Source: Rhodoplanes tepidamans
Lineage (GTDB): Bacteria > Pseudomonadota > Alphaproteobacteria > Rhizobiales > Xanthobacteraceae
Length of the DNA stretch: 64,000 nt
Reading direction: 5' to 3'
NCBI RefSeq assembly: GCF_030813915.1
Contig: NZ_JAUSUJ010000006.1
Coordinates: forward strand, 62,001-126,000
Part shown: piece by piece, positions 1-8,899 of the stretch
Position numbering within the stretch: the first letter of the stretch is position 1
Layout of the letters: each line of letters opens with the position of its first letter
Translations under genes and position numbers: made by a program
Notes under the pieces: model-generated
What the model was told of the DNA's origin: nothing
The model's database searches: none
What the model saw: the letters and a program-made list of their open reading frames with translations, nothing else

Positions 1-1
1 G

Positions 2-568
2 GCCCGGATGGGGCGGCTGCCCAAGCCGGCCCCCTTCGCGCCCGGCACCGTTCTGCCGCTGCGCGGCACGCCGCACCGCATCGTCCACCGCCGCGGCGCC
101 CGCGGCACGGTGTGGACCGAGACCGACGAGAGCGGCGAGAAGCTGCTGTGCGTCGCCGGCGAGGCGGCGCATCTGGAGCGGCGGGTCACCGACTTCCTGC
201 GCCGCGAGGCGAAGCGCGACGTCGAGGCCGCGGCCCGCGTCTACGCCGACCGGCTCGGCCTCCGCATCAAGCGGATCACCATCCGGGACCAGACCAGCCG
301 CTGGGGCTCGTGCTCCACCACCGGGGCACTGTCGTTCTCGTGGCGCCTGGTGCTGGCGCCCCGCTACGTGCTGGACTACCTCGCCGCCCACGAGGTGGCG
401 CATCTCGTCGAGATGAACCACTCGTCGCGGTTCTGGCGACTGCTGCTCAAGCTCTGCCCCGACATGCGCCGCGCCAAGGTGTGGCTCGACGTGCACGGCG
501 GCGACCTCCACCGCTACGGCGCCCGCAAGGACGAGCCGCCGGCCCGCCGCCGCCCGGCCGCAATGTGA
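2..568 (+). CDS. YgjP/SprT-like (DUF45) zinc metallopeptidase, 5' partial
   Basis: This is the C-terminal part of a DUF45/YgjP-family metal-dependent hydrolase. The family is related to M48/WLM zinc proteases and its cellular substrate is mostly unknown. The zinc motif HEVAH lies near residues 128-132 counted from the first in-window Met, followed by a conserved NHSSRFW segment, with an upstream RWGSC motif around 98-102 that is typical of the family. The frame stays open to the left window edge. About 186 residues are present, whereas full-length family members are usually about 230-250, so the true start probably lies outside. The C-terminus ends in an Arg/Pro-rich tail. The family call is firm; the physiological role is not known. 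Confidence 0.85.
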   Translation, partial: ARMGRLPKPAPFAPGTVLPLRGTPHRIVHRRGARGTVWTETDESGEKLLCVAGEAAHLERRVTDFLRREAKRDVEAAARVYADRLGLRIKRITIRDQTSRWGSCSTTGALSFSWRLVLAPRYVLDYLAAHEVAHLVEMNHSSRFWRLLLKLCPDMRRAKVWLDVHGGDLHRYGARKDEPPARRRPAAM

Positions 569-752
569 GTCCGCGGACAGGAGTCTGACCCGTCCTGGCC
601 GGGACGAGTGTCCCGGCCAGGACCTCGTAGGATGCGGCGCACCTCGACACGGCGCGGCCGCATGCGCTACATGCCGGGCCGGCAGGCCCGGCCGGGCCGG
701 TGCCGCGATCGCGCCGCGCGCCCCTCTCGCACCCGGACCCTGCGTACCCCCG

Positions 753-1958
753 ATGCTCCGTCCCGACACCTTCGCCCTGACGGCCCTGCTGGCGCTGCTG
801 ACCGCGCTCGGCCCGCTCGCCATGGACCTCTATCTGCCGTCGTTCCCGGAGATCGGGCGGACGCTCGCCGCGACGCCGTCGCAGGTGCAGCTCACCATCT
901 CGTTCTACATGCTGGGCTTCGCGGTCGGGCAGCTGTTCTTCGGGCCGATCTCGGACCGCTTCGGCCGCAAGCCGGTGCTGTCCTTCTCGCTGGTGGTGTT
1001 CTGTGTCGGCACGCTCGCCTGTGCGCTCGCCCCGACCATCACCACGCTGATCGCCGCCCGCGTGCTACAGGGCGCCGGCGCCGCCGGCGTCATCGTGCTG
1101 GCCCGCACCGTGGTGCGCGACCTCTACGAGGGAGCCCGCGCCGCCCGCGAGATGGCCCTGATGGGCGCCATCATGGGCTTCGCCCCGATCCTCGCGCCGA
1201 TGGTCGGCGGCGTGCTGGAGGAATGGCTCGGCTGGCGGGCCGGCTTCGTGCTGATCCTCGTCGCCGGGATCGCCGCCATGAGCGTGGTCGGCGGCCTGCT
1301 GCCCGAGACGGTGCCGCCGTCGCCGAAGCACGCCAAGCTCGTCCGCGGCTCCCTCGAGTCCTTCGGCATCATCCTGAAGAACAAGGCGTTCCTCGCCTAT
1401 CTCGGGATCGTCACGGCGACCTTTTCGGGCCTGTTCTCCTACATCTCCGGCTCGCCCTTCGTGATGCAGAGCGTCTACGGCCTGTCGCCCACCGGCTTCG
1501 GCCTGTTCTACGGCGTGACCTCGCTCGGCTTCATCTCCGGCACGCTGACGGCGGCCCATGTGGTGATGCGGCTCGGCTTCGACCGCACCATCGGGATCGG
1601 CGCGACCGGCGTGCTGGTCGGCGGGCTGGGCTCGCTCGCCGCCGTCGGCTTCGCGCCGCACTCGATGGCGGCGCTGGCGGCAGCGCTCGCCGTGTTCCTG
1701 TTCGGCTTCGGCATGGCGATGCCGCAGGCGCAGGCCGGCACGCTGCAGCCGTTCCCGGAGCGCGCCGGCGCCGCCTCGTCGCTGGTCGGCGGCGTGCAGC
1801 AGACGGTGGGCGCCGCGGTCGGCGCCGTGGTCGGGCTGGCGCTCGGCGCGACCGCCTGGCCGATGGTGATCGCCATCGCGCTGACCGGCGTCGCTACCTT
1901 CGCGATCTGGATCACGACGCGGAAGGTGCGGGCCGCCGCGCACCGGCGGCACGGCTGA
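753..1958 (+). CDS. Bcr/CflA-type MFS drug efflux transporter
   Basis: Inner-membrane proton-driven exporter of the major facilitator superfamily, Bcr/CflA drug-resistance branch. The 401 residues form about twelve hydrophobic helices. The N-terminus (MDLYLPSFPEI) is characteristic of Bcr/CflA proteins, and the loop 2-3 signature DRFGRKPVL is present near residues 68-76. The GAAGVIVLARTVVRDLY segment is the conserved helix 4 region. No convincing Shine-Dalgarno site precedes the ATG. The gene stands alone and converges on the PBP1A gene 34 bp downstream. The substrate cannot be told from sequence; bicyclomycin or sulfonamide export is only the family precedent. Confidence 0.88.
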   Translation: MLRPDTFALTALLALLTALGPLAMDLYLPSFPEIGRTLAATPSQVQLTISFYMLGFAVGQLFFGPISDRFGRKPVLSFSLVVFCVGTLACALAPTITTLIAARVLQGAGAAGVIVLARTVVRDLYEGARAAREMALMGAIMGFAPILAPMVGGVLEEWLGWRAGFVLILVAGIAAMSVVGGLLPETVPPSPKHAKLVRGSLESFGIILKNKAFLAYLGIVTATFSGLFSYISGSPFVMQSVYGLSPTGFGLFYGVTSLGFISGTLTAAHVVMRLGFDRTIGIGATGVLVGGLGSLAAVGFAPHSMAALAAALAVFLFGFGMAMPQAQAGTLQPFPERAGAASSLVGGVQQTVGAAVGAVVGLALGATAWPMVIAIALTGVATFAIWITTRKVRAAAHRRHG

Positions 1959-1992
1959 GCCCGCTCGTCGCGGGGGCCCGGCCGGCGCGGCC

Positions 1993-4401
1993 TCACCGCC
2001 CGAGCAGGCGATCCAGGAACCAGCCGTCGAGCCCGGCGGAGGCGGCCGGGCGCTGCGATCCGCCGGCCGCAGCGACCGGGGCCGGGCGGGGCGCCGGCGC
2101 GGGCGAGGCCGTCGCGCCCCAGCCGGGGGCGACGGCGGACGGAGCCGGCACCGGGGCCGGCGCCGGCGCAGGCACCCCGGCCGTGGTGCCCGACAGGCCG
2201 ACCAGATCGGCGATCGGCACGCCGTCATGGGCGCTGCGCATGAACTTCGCCCAGGTCTCCACCGGCGGGCCGCCGCCCGTCATCTTGCGGGTCGGCGAGT
2301 TGTCGTCGTTGCCGAACCACACGCCGGTGACGAGGTGGCCCGTGAACCCGACGAACCAGGCGTCGCGGAAATCCTGGCTGGTGCCGGTCTTGCCGGCGAC
2401 CGGCCAGCCCGGCAGGCCGCCGGCGGCGCCGCGCGCCGTGCCGACCCGCACGGTCTCGCGCATCATCTGGTTCATCATCGCCACATAGGCCGGCTCGACG
2501 ACGCGGCCGAGCACCGAGGACGGGCGCGCATAGAGCACCTTGCCCTTCGGCCCGCGTATGCGCTGGACCACGTGCGGCACCGTGGCGAGCCCGCCATTGG
2601 CGAAGGGCGTGTAGGCGTTGACCAGCTCCAGCACCGACACCTCCGAGGTGCCGAGCGCGATCGAGGCGTTGGGCTCGAGCCTGGAGGCGATGCCGAGCCG
2701 GTAGGCGGTGCGGGTCACGGCCTGCGGCCCGAACTCCATGGTGAGACGCACCGACACGGTGTTGAGCGAATGCGCCAGCGCCTGGGTCAGGGTGACGGGA
2801 CCGTGATACTCGCGGCCGTAGTTCTCGGGCCGCCAGCCCTTGATGGCGATCGGCTTGTCGTCCCGCACCGTGTCGGGACGCAGGCCGCGCTCGATCGCGG
2901 TGAGATAGACGAACGGCTTGAACGCCGAGCCCGGCTGGCGCTTGGCCGCCACGGCACGGTTGAACTGGCTCTCCTGGTAGTTCCGCCCGCCGACCAGCGC
3001 CCGCACGCCGCCCTCCGGCGTCATCGCGACGAGCGCCGCCTGGGCGACCCCGAACTTCTCGCCGCGCTGGGTCAGCGTGTCGATCACGGCGCGCTCGGCG
3101 AGAATCTGCAGGGCCGGATCGATCGTCGTCTCGACCACGAGATCGTCCTCGACCCGGCCGACGATGTCGTTGACCACGTCCATCACCCAGTCGGCGACGT
3201 AGCCGGCCGAGCCGCCGCCCGGCTTCACGACTCGCGGCGGATCCGCCATCGCGGCCTTGATCACGCCGTCCGGCACCATGCCCTCCTCCGCCATGGCGGC
3301 GAGGACGAGCTGGGCGCGGCGGCCGGCGCCGTCGTAGTTGCGGGTCGGCGCCAGCTTCGACGGCGACTTCACGAGGCCCGCCAGCAGCGCCGCCTCGCCG
3401 ACCGACACCTCGCGGGCCGACTTGCCGAAATAGCGCTGCGACGCCGCCTCGACCCCATAGGCGCCGGAGCCGAAATAGACCCGGTTCAGGTAGAGTTCCA
3501 GGATCTCGCGTTTGGAGAACTTCTGCTCCAGCCACAGCGCCAGCATCACCTCCTCGAGCTTGCGCATGATGGTGCGCTCCGGCCGCAGGAAGAGGTTCTT
3601 GGCGAGCTGCTGGGTGATCGACGAGCCGCCCTGGGCGATGCCGCGTCGCGCGACGTTGGCCCACACGGCGCGACCCAGCCCGAGCAGGTCGATGCCGAAA
3701 TGCGAGTAGAAGCGGCGGTCCTCGATGGCGATGAAGGCGTTGGGCAGATGCGCCGGCATGTCCCGGAGAGCGAGCGCCGAGCCGCCCATGTCGCCGCGGC
3801 TGGCGAGCAGCGTGCCGTCCATCCCGGTGATCTGGACGTTGGGCGGCCGCTTCGGCACCTCGAGCGCGTGGATCGGCGGCAGGTGCATGGCGACGTAGAT
3901 GAACAGGGCTCCGGCGGCGACGACGCACCACAGGCCGGCGACCGCCGCCCAGTAGACGCCGCGCCCGAACGCCGAGCCCTTGGGGCCGCGGCTCCGGCCG
4001 CCGCCCCTGCCCTTGCCGCCCTTGCCGCCCACCCCGCCGTTCGCAGACTTGCCGTTCGAGGAGCTGCCGGTCGCCTTGGCCGCCTTCGCCCCGCCCGGCT
4101 TCGCGCCGCCGGTCCTGCCGGCCCCGCCCTTCCCGGTCGCCTGCGACATGGCCGGCCCCTCGTCGATGTCGAATGCCTCGAAGTCCGCGTCCTCGTCGCG
4201 CCGTCGCTTGCCCGAGCGCGGAATCCCGACCTGGGCGTCCTCGTCGACCACGATGAGCGGCGCCCGGGATTTTTTCGGCTCGCCTTTCGGCGGCGGCTTC
4301 ACCTCGGGGGCGCGGCTCCCGGCGCCGTCACGGCCGGCGGCCCGCGCCGTCTTCACCCCGGTGCCGGCTCCGGCGTCTCGCGTGCTCTTCGGCGGCGCCA
4401 T
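1993..4401 (-). CDS. mrcA: Penicillin-binding protein 1A (bifunctional transglycosylase/transpeptidase)
   Basis: Class A PBP that polymerises glycan strands and cross-links peptidoglycan in the periplasm. I start it at the ATG at 4401, 802 aa, because GGGGAG lies just upstream; the frame runs open further but that extension is not family-like. Order: basic Gly/Lys-rich cytoplasmic tail (1-145), one membrane helix (about 149-171), GT51 domain with EDRRF (catalytic Glu about 227) and GGSSITQQLAKN (about 258-269), then a transpeptidase domain with SAFK (active Ser about 492), SLN (about 545) and KTGT. The C-terminus is a long Ala/Pro linker ending in GWFLDRLLGR. The long charged N-terminal tail is unusual in length and could recruit division or elongation partners; that is inference. 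Confidence 0.93.
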   Translation of the reverse strand: MAPPKSTRDAGAGTGVKTARAAGRDGAGSRAPEVKPPPKGEPKKSRAPLIVVDEDAQVGIPRSGKRRRDEDADFEAFDIDEGPAMSQATGKGGAGRTGGAKPGGAKAAKATGSSSNGKSANGGVGGKGGKGRGGGRSRGPKGSAFGRGVYWAAVAGLWCVVAAGALFIYVAMHLPPIHALEVPKRPPNVQITGMDGTLLASRGDMGGSALALRDMPAHLPNAFIAIEDRRFYSHFGIDLLGLGRAVWANVARRGIAQGGSSITQQLAKNLFLRPERTIMRKLEEVMLALWLEQKFSKREILELYLNRVYFGSGAYGVEAASQRYFGKSAREVSVGEAALLAGLVKSPSKLAPTRNYDGAGRRAQLVLAAMAEEGMVPDGVIKAAMADPPRVVKPGGGSAGYVADWVMDVVNDIVGRVEDDLVVETTIDPALQILAERAVIDTLTQRGEKFGVAQAALVAMTPEGGVRALVGGRNYQESQFNRAVAAKRQPGSAFKPFVYLTAIERGLRPDTVRDDKPIAIKGWRPENYGREYHGPVTLTQALAHSLNTVSVRLTMEFGPQAVTRTAYRLGIASRLEPNASIALGTSEVSVLELVNAYTPFANGGLATVPHVVQRIRGPKGKVLYARPSSVLGRVVEPAYVAMMNQMMRETVRVGTARGAAGGLPGWPVAGKTGTSQDFRDAWFVGFTGHLVTGVWFGNDDNSPTRKMTGGGPPVETWAKFMRSAHDGVPIADLVGLSGTTAGVPAPAPAPVPAPSAVAPGWGATASPAPAPRPAPVAAAGGSQRPAASAGLDGWFLDRLLGR

Positions 4402-4900
4402 CCCACTCCCCGGCCGGACCGCGACGGTCCCGTGTCGCCGGCGCCGCCTGATCCTGGCCCGAAAGCCCGGCACGCCGACGCGCCGGCGCCGCCCCCGCGG
4501 CCCCGGCCTGTCCCGGCGAAAGCGTAGAGGCGGCAGGGTTACGGGGGGGTTAAGTGAGGGGCGCCCCCCTCGGACCCTCTCGGCCTCGCGGAAACGCGAC
4601 CGAGCACAACACATCGTCGGCACGCACGTGAAACAGCGCACGCCAGCGGCACATTCCCTAAGATTCATCGATAACGAGGAATTACCTCGAATTTTAGCGG
4701 TCGGCCGTTGTCGTGGCGGGACCGGCGGCGGACACTCTCGACGCGTGCGGTCGCGGGCCGGACGGCCGCTGGACACGGCGACCGGGCGGCGTCCGCGGAC
4801 GTGACCGAACGGTCGACCCCCGAAAGGCCGGCGCCGCTGGGCGACACGGCCGGACGCCGCCGGCCGGGCGGCGATGCCATCGACAGCGGGAGGAACCGAC
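4402..4900. other. Intergenic regulatory region between PBP1A and a secreted-protein gene
   Basis: This 499 bp divergent region holds no gene I can support. It carries the upstream region of PBP1A (minus) and of the small secreted protein (plus). The only AT-rich stretch is about 4660-4700; it includes a small dyad CGAGG-AATTA-CCTCG at 4675-4689 that could be an operator or part of a promoter. No clear -35/-10 pair could be fixed by eye. Confidence 0.5.
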
Positions 4901-5437
4901 ATGAAGCGTATCGCGTACACGATGCTGGTCGCCGGGGCGGCGACCCTGGCGTTTTCTCCCGCCGCCTCGGCGCAGCGCTGGCACGGGCCCGGGATGCATC
5001 GGGGCGGCGGCTACGCCGTCCCGGGCCGCGCCTGGGCGCGACCGGCGATGGCCCGCGGCTACGGCTGGCGGGCGGCGGGCTGGCGCGGCACCCGCGTGCG
5101 TCCCCATGGCTGGCGCGCCGCCGGGTGGCGGGGCTACGGGCCGCGGGCCTATGGCTGGCGTGGTTACGGCTACCGGCCGTGGGCGCCGGCCGCGATCGGC
5201 GCCGGCGTCGCTGCGGCGGCGGTCTACGGCGCCACGGCTCCGGGCGCCTACGCACCCGCTTACGGGCCGGGCTACGGATACGACTCCGGCGCCGGCTATG
5301 CGGGTGCGGCCTGGGGCACCGGCTGCGGCGGCGGGTTCGGAACCGGCTGCGGCTGGTCGGGCTACACGATGGTTCCGGCCGGCTACGGCTGCGGCGGCTG
5401 CGCCTACACGGTGGTCTATCGCCGCGGCTGCTGCTGA
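4901..5437 (+). CDS. Small secreted Gly/Tyr/Trp-rich protein of unknown function
   Basis: The 178-residue product has a clear Sec signal peptide (MKRIAYTMLV... cleaving after ASA near residue 24). The mature region is dominated by Gly, Tyr, Ala, Trp and Arg, with imperfect GWRAAGWRG repeats at about residues 55-63 and 70-78 and further GWRGYG segments. A hydrophobic alanine-rich stretch (about 96-111) follows, then a Cys-rich end (CGGG, CGGC, final CC). GGGAGG precedes this ATG by about 7 bases, which decides the start over an ATG nine codons upstream. Such low-complexity proteins are common in Hyphomicrobiales cell envelopes and have no assigned role. I do not recognise a domain. Confidence 0.75.
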   Translation: MKRIAYTMLVAGAATLAFSPAASAQRWHGPGMHRGGGYAVPGRAWARPAMARGYGWRAAGWRGTRVRPHGWRAAGWRGYGPRAYGWRGYGYRPWAPAAIGAGVAAAAVYGATAPGAYAPAYGPGYGYDSGAGYAGAAWGTGCGGGFGTGCGWSGYTMVPAGYGCGGCAYTVVYRRGCC

Positions 5438-5504
5438 CCGGCAGCGCCGACCGCCTCGGCGTCGCCCGATCCTGGATGGCGCGAGCGCCGTCCGGGCCGT
5501 GGGC

Positions 5505-6071
5505 TCATCCGATCCTGCGAAGCCCGACGGCGCTGCCGATCGCCCGGCCGAGGACATGCAGGCCGTCGACCGCCGGTGCCGGCCCGCCCGCGTCGGGCGC
5601 GATCCCGGTCGCGTCCGCTTCGGCCGCCACCGTCTGGTCGAGCGTTTCGGCGAAGTCCTGGAGCAGATACGCGGCAATGTCGCGATAGACGGCAGTGCCG
5701 CGCACATAACGGGTGATCGGCCCGGCGAGGGTGAGATCGGTCGTGACCACGACCCGGCTGCCGGCAGCCGTCGGCTCCAGGCGGAAATCGACCACCGCCA
5801 TCACGGTGCCGCGCCGCCCCTCGTCCAGCCCTTCGCATTCGACCCGCGCCGTACGGGCGACGTCGTCGAGCGCCACAATCCTGGCCCGCCCGTCGAAACG
5901 CAGACGGACCGGCCCGACCCTGACCGAGAACCGGCCGAGAAACTCGCCCGTGTCCGTGACGTCGGTCAGCTCGGCGCCGGGCAGGCAGGGCGCGATGCGG
6001 GGGATGTCGATGAGCCGGCGCCACGCCACGTCGGGCGGAAGCGAGACGTCGAACGAATTCTCGAACTGCAT
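5505..6071 (-). CDS. SRPBCC family protein, CoxG-like
   Basis: Member of the START/Bet v1-like SRPBCC superfamily, closest in pattern to CoxG (carbon monoxide dehydrogenase subunit G), which in carboxidotrophs helps recruit CO dehydrogenase to the membrane. Visible family motifs are MQFENSF at the N-terminus, PPDVAWRRLIDIPRIAPCLPGAEL (first helix and loop) and the following beta strands. The 188-aa product ends in a long Ala/Gly tail and a short hydrophobic segment, as CoxG proteins do. The start is set at 6071 by homology to the family N-terminus; the frame is open a further 34 codons. No coxM/S/L or other cox genes lie near, so its partner is unknown. Confidence 0.8.
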   Translation of the reverse strand: MQFENSFDVSLPPDVAWRRLIDIPRIAPCLPGAELTDVTDTGEFLGRFSVRVGPVRLRFDGRARIVALDDVARTARVECEGLDEGRRGTVMAVVDFRLEPTAAGSRVVVTTDLTLAGPITRYVRGTAVYRDIAAYLLQDFAETLDQTVAAEADATGIAPDAGGPAPAVDGLHVLGRAIGSAVGLRRIG

Positions 6072-6254
6072 GATCGATCGGCCCCGGACGGACGGCGCCG
6101 CTGCCGCGCCGATCCGGCGCGGCAGCGGCCACCGTCTCCTACCCGACCGGCCGGTCGGCGTCGATGCGCCCAAGGGCGCGGCAGGGCGAGACGTGCGGGC
6201 CCTGCCGCCGGCGCGTCGAGGCAGGCCCGCCGCAGGGGCGGGCCCGCCGTTCGC

Positions 6255-7232
6255 TCACTTCAGCTGGATGTTGGCGGCCTTGATCACCGGGCCCCACTTC
6301 TCGGCCTCGGCCTTCATGTAGGCTTCGAACTCCTTCGGCGTGGAGCCGACCGCGACCGAGCCGGTCTTCTTCAGATAGGCGACGACGGTCGGGTCCTTCA
6401 GCGCGTCGGCGACGTCCTTCTGGAGCTTCGCCACCAGCGCCGGGTCCATGCCCTTCGGCCCGAGCAGGCCCCACCAGACGGCGGTGTCGAAGCCGGCGAC
6501 GCCGGCCTCGGCGACGGTCGGCACGTCCGGCAGGGCCGGCGAGCGCACGGCGGTCGTCACCGCGAGCGCCCGCACGGTGCCGCCCTCGAGCTGCCCGACC
6601 ACCTCGGCCATCGGATTGAAGCTCATCGGGATCTCGCCGGCGATCACCGACATCAGCGCGGGCGCGCCGCCCTTGTAGGGGATCGAGACGATCTTCACCT
6701 TGGCCATGTGGTTGAGCAGCTCGCCGGCGAGATGCGCCGAGGTGCCGATGCCCGACATCCCGTAGGACAGGCTCTCGGGCTTGGCCCGCGCCTGGTCGAG
6801 CAGCTCCTTCAGGCTCTTCACCGGGCTGTTCTTCGCCACGTTGATGGTGAGCGGCGAGTAGGCGACCTCGGTGATCGGGGTGAAGTCGGCGAAGGTGTCG
6901 TAGGGCAGCTTCGGATAGAAGAACTGGTTGAGCGGGTGGCCGCTGGCGACGAGCAGCAGCGTGTAGCCGTCGGGCGGCGACTGGATCAGCGCCTGCGAGG
7001 CGATGATGCCGCCGGCGCCGGGGCGGTTGTCGACCACGATCTGCTGGCCCCAGGTCTTCGACACCGCCTGGCCGACCGTCCGGGCCAGCACGTCGACGGC
7101 GCCGCCGGCCGCATAGGGCACCAGGATGTGGACGGGCTTGGTCGGGAACGACTGGGCCGTCGCCACGGCCGGAGCGGCGAGAACGAGCGGCAGCGCGAGC
7201 GTCGCGAGCGCGAGGCGTCTCGACAGAATCAT
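6255..7232 (-). CDS. TctC/Bug-family solute receptor, copy 1
   Basis: Periplasmic substrate-binding protein of the tripartite tricarboxylate transporter (TctC, Bug) family, 325 aa. It has a signal peptide (MILSRRLALATLALPLVLAA, cleaving after ATA) and the family start FPTKPVHILVPYAAGGAVDV. Further signatures include VDNRPGAGG and YKGGAPALMSVIAGE. GGGAG upstream supports the ATG at 7232. Bug receptors bind small carboxylates, amino acids or related anions; the ligand cannot be predicted here. No TctA or TctB membrane genes are adjacent, so it is an orphan receptor. A second, divergent copy lies immediately upstream on the same strand. Confidence 0.9.
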   Translation of the reverse strand: MILSRRLALATLALPLVLAAPAVATAQSFPTKPVHILVPYAAGGAVDVLARTVGQAVSKTWGQQIVVDNRPGAGGIIASQALIQSPPDGYTLLLVASGHPLNQFFYPKLPYDTFADFTPITEVAYSPLTINVAKNSPVKSLKELLDQARAKPESLSYGMSGIGTSAHLAGELLNHMAKVKIVSIPYKGGAPALMSVIAGEIPMSFNPMAEVVGQLEGGTVRALAVTTAVRSPALPDVPTVAEAGVAGFDTAVWWGLLGPKGMDPALVAKLQKDVADALKDPTVVAYLKKTGSVAVGSTPKEFEAYMKAEAEKWGPVIKAANIQLK

Positions 7233-7312
7233 CGGCGATCTCCCTCGGGTGCGCGCCGGCCCGGGCGGGCGGAGCCGGCCCCCGGCGCGTCGGTTGCGGG
7301 CGGACGCTGCGC

Positions 7313-7362
7313 TTTGCGCAGTGATGACGCAAATGGTTCGTTTTTTTGGATTGAGCAATCCA
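7313..7362. promoter_or_regulatory. AT-rich regulatory region with two dyads ahead of TctC copy 1
   Basis: Between the two receptor genes lies an AT-rich island in otherwise very GC-rich DNA. It contains two inverted repeats: TTTGCG-N9-CGCAAA (7313-7333) and the near-perfect TGGATTG-AG-CAATCCA (7347-7362), the latter beside a run of seven T. Read on the minus strand the run is A, not T, and precedes nothing terminator-like, so an operator fits better than a terminator. It lies 80-130 bp upstream of the 6255-7232 gene. LysR- or GntR-type control is a guess. Confidence 0.5.
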
Positions 7363-7443
7363 GTGCATCAATCGCGGAACGCCGGATCGCCATGCCCGCG
7401 GCACGCGGCGACGCGGACGGAGGCCGCCCGCGCCGCGCCGGGC

Positions 7444-8421
7444 TCAGTTCGTGGTGATGCCGGCCGCCTTGATCACCGGCACCCACTTGTCCATCTCGGC
7501 CTTGTGGTAGGCCGTGAAGCCGGCCGGCGTCTGGTGGGCGGCCGGCGGGATCTCCTGGGCGATCTCGCCGTAGCGCGCCTTGGTCTTGGGATCGGCCAGT
7601 GCCTCGCGCACCGCCGCGCCGAGCTTCTCCAGGATCTCCGGCGGCGTGCCCTTCGGGGCCCACAGGCCCTGCCACACCGAGACGTGGAATCCGGGCAGGC
7701 CGGCCTCGTCGACGGTCGGCAGGTCGGGCAGGACGCCGAGCCGGGTCGGCGACGTCACCGCATAGGCCTTGACGGTGCCGGCACGGATCTGCGGCAGCGC
7801 TCCCGAGGTCTGCTCGATCATGGTGTCGAGATGGCCGGCGACCACGTCCTTGAGGCCGGGTGCCGAGCCGCGATACGGCACGAACTGGAACTTGACGCCG
7901 ATGCGGTCCTGGAAGGTGAGGCCGGAGACGTGGCCGGGCGCGCCGACGCCGCCGGTCGCCATGGTCGGGCCGGGCTGGCTCTTCAGCCAGGCGATCAGGC
8001 CTTTCAGGTCGGTCGCCGGCACGTCCTTCTTGGACAGGATGATCTGCGGACCCGAGGCGAGCTGGGCGATCGGCGCGAAATCGGCGAACAGGTCGTGATT
8101 GAGGTTCGGATAGATGCCGGCGTTGACGACATAATGGTTCCAGCCGCCGATGCCGAGCGTGTAGCCGTCCGGCTGGCTGCGCGCGACGCGGCCGGTGCCG
8201 ATGGTGCCGGAGGCGCCGCCGACATTCTCGATCACGATGGTGGCGCCGCCGAGCGCCGTCGCCATGCGCTCGGTGACGATGCGGGCGATGGTGTCGGTGG
8301 GACCGCCGGCGCTCGCCGCGACGATGACGGTGACGGGACGGCTCGGATAGGTCTCGGCGGAAGCGCCCTGCGCGAGGACGACGCCGGCCGCGCAGGCGGC
8401 CAGAAGCAGCACAGACTTCAT
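7444..8421 (-). CDS. TctC/Bug-family solute receptor, copy 2
   Basis: A second 325-aa orphan Bug receptor, clearly paralogous to its downstream neighbour and of identical length. The signal peptide (MKSVLLLAACAAGVVLAQGA) cleaves near ASA-ET, and the mature protein starts YPSRPVTVIVAASAGGPTDT. The equivalent signatures are VIENVGGASG, YRGSAPGLKDVVAG and VDEAGLPGFHVSVWQGLWAPKGTP. GGAGC sits at a good distance from the ATG at 8421; longer in-frame starts have no such site and no signal peptide. The two receptors differ much in sequence, suggesting different ligands. It probably has its own promoter in the region upstream of 8422. Confidence 0.9.
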   Translation of the reverse strand: MKSVLLLAACAAGVVLAQGASAETYPSRPVTVIVAASAGGPTDTIARIVTERMATALGGATIVIENVGGASGTIGTGRVARSQPDGYTLGIGGWNHYVVNAGIYPNLNHDLFADFAPIAQLASGPQIILSKKDVPATDLKGLIAWLKSQPGPTMATGGVGAPGHVSGLTFQDRIGVKFQFVPYRGSAPGLKDVVAGHLDTMIEQTSGALPQIRAGTVKAYAVTSPTRLGVLPDLPTVDEAGLPGFHVSVWQGLWAPKGTPPEILEKLGAAVREALADPKTKARYGEIAQEIPPAAHQTPAGFTAYHKAEMDKWVPVIKAAGITTN

Positions 8422-8899
8422 GTCGCAAGCTCCGTGTCGACGGAAGAGGCCGATGGCGAGACGGGAATGGAGAGACCGAGGTCGGTCGTGAGGCGGGCGA
8501 AGCCTAGCATGCCCGCGGCCGGTGGGAAGACGCCCATGCAGCGCCGAATGGTCGCGACGTGATTTGTTTGTTCCGCCGCGGCGCACGCGCTGCAGCGCGA
8601 CATCGATGCTGCGCGGCAGCAGAGCATCCGCACACGTGATCACGTCCGCCACGGCCCGGCTCGTCCGTCCACTTTGCATGCAAGGACGCTCGGGACGGTC
8701 CGGCGGCACTCTCCGGCTTCGGCCGAGGCGGCCGCCAAGATCCCCGGCCCGGCTGGACGGGCCGGGGCGAGGCCTCCATGCGCTCCGCTGCGCCCCGCAC
8801 ACGCGGCCGCCCGGGCGGCAGATTCGGCTTTTCTCGCGCTGCACACCGACTATGATGCCGGCCGGTTCCGCCGTTTCATTGCCCGACCCGGTCGCTGCC
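8422..8899. other. Intergenic region between TctC copy 2 and the ATPase/FtsK operon
   Basis: No convincing gene lies in these 478 bp, although the downstream frame is open through most of it. It must hold the divergent promoters of the receptor gene and the three-gene operon. Two perfect palindromes are seen: ACGTGATCACGT (8634-8645) and TTGCATGCAA (8674-8683). The first is about 255 bp, the second about 215 bp, upstream of the proposed operon start. Either could bind a regulator. Confidence 0.5.

Noticed and set aside
608-2488. Long plus-strand frame overlapping the Bcr/CflA transporter
   Set aside because: It is Arg-rich and out of frame with the transporter, which carries the real MFS motifs.
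2227-4527. Long plus-strand frame opposite the PBP1A gene
   Set aside because: Antisense shadow of a gene with full glycosyltransferase and transpeptidase motifs.
7347-7362. Rho-independent terminator at the TGGATTG dyad
   Set aside because: The T-run precedes the dyad on the plus strand and is an A-run on the minus strand, and no gene ends beside it in the right orientation.
5106-7457. 783-codon plus-strand frame over the CoxG-like and TctC genes
   Set aside because: Composed of antisense codons; no signal, domain or ribosome site.
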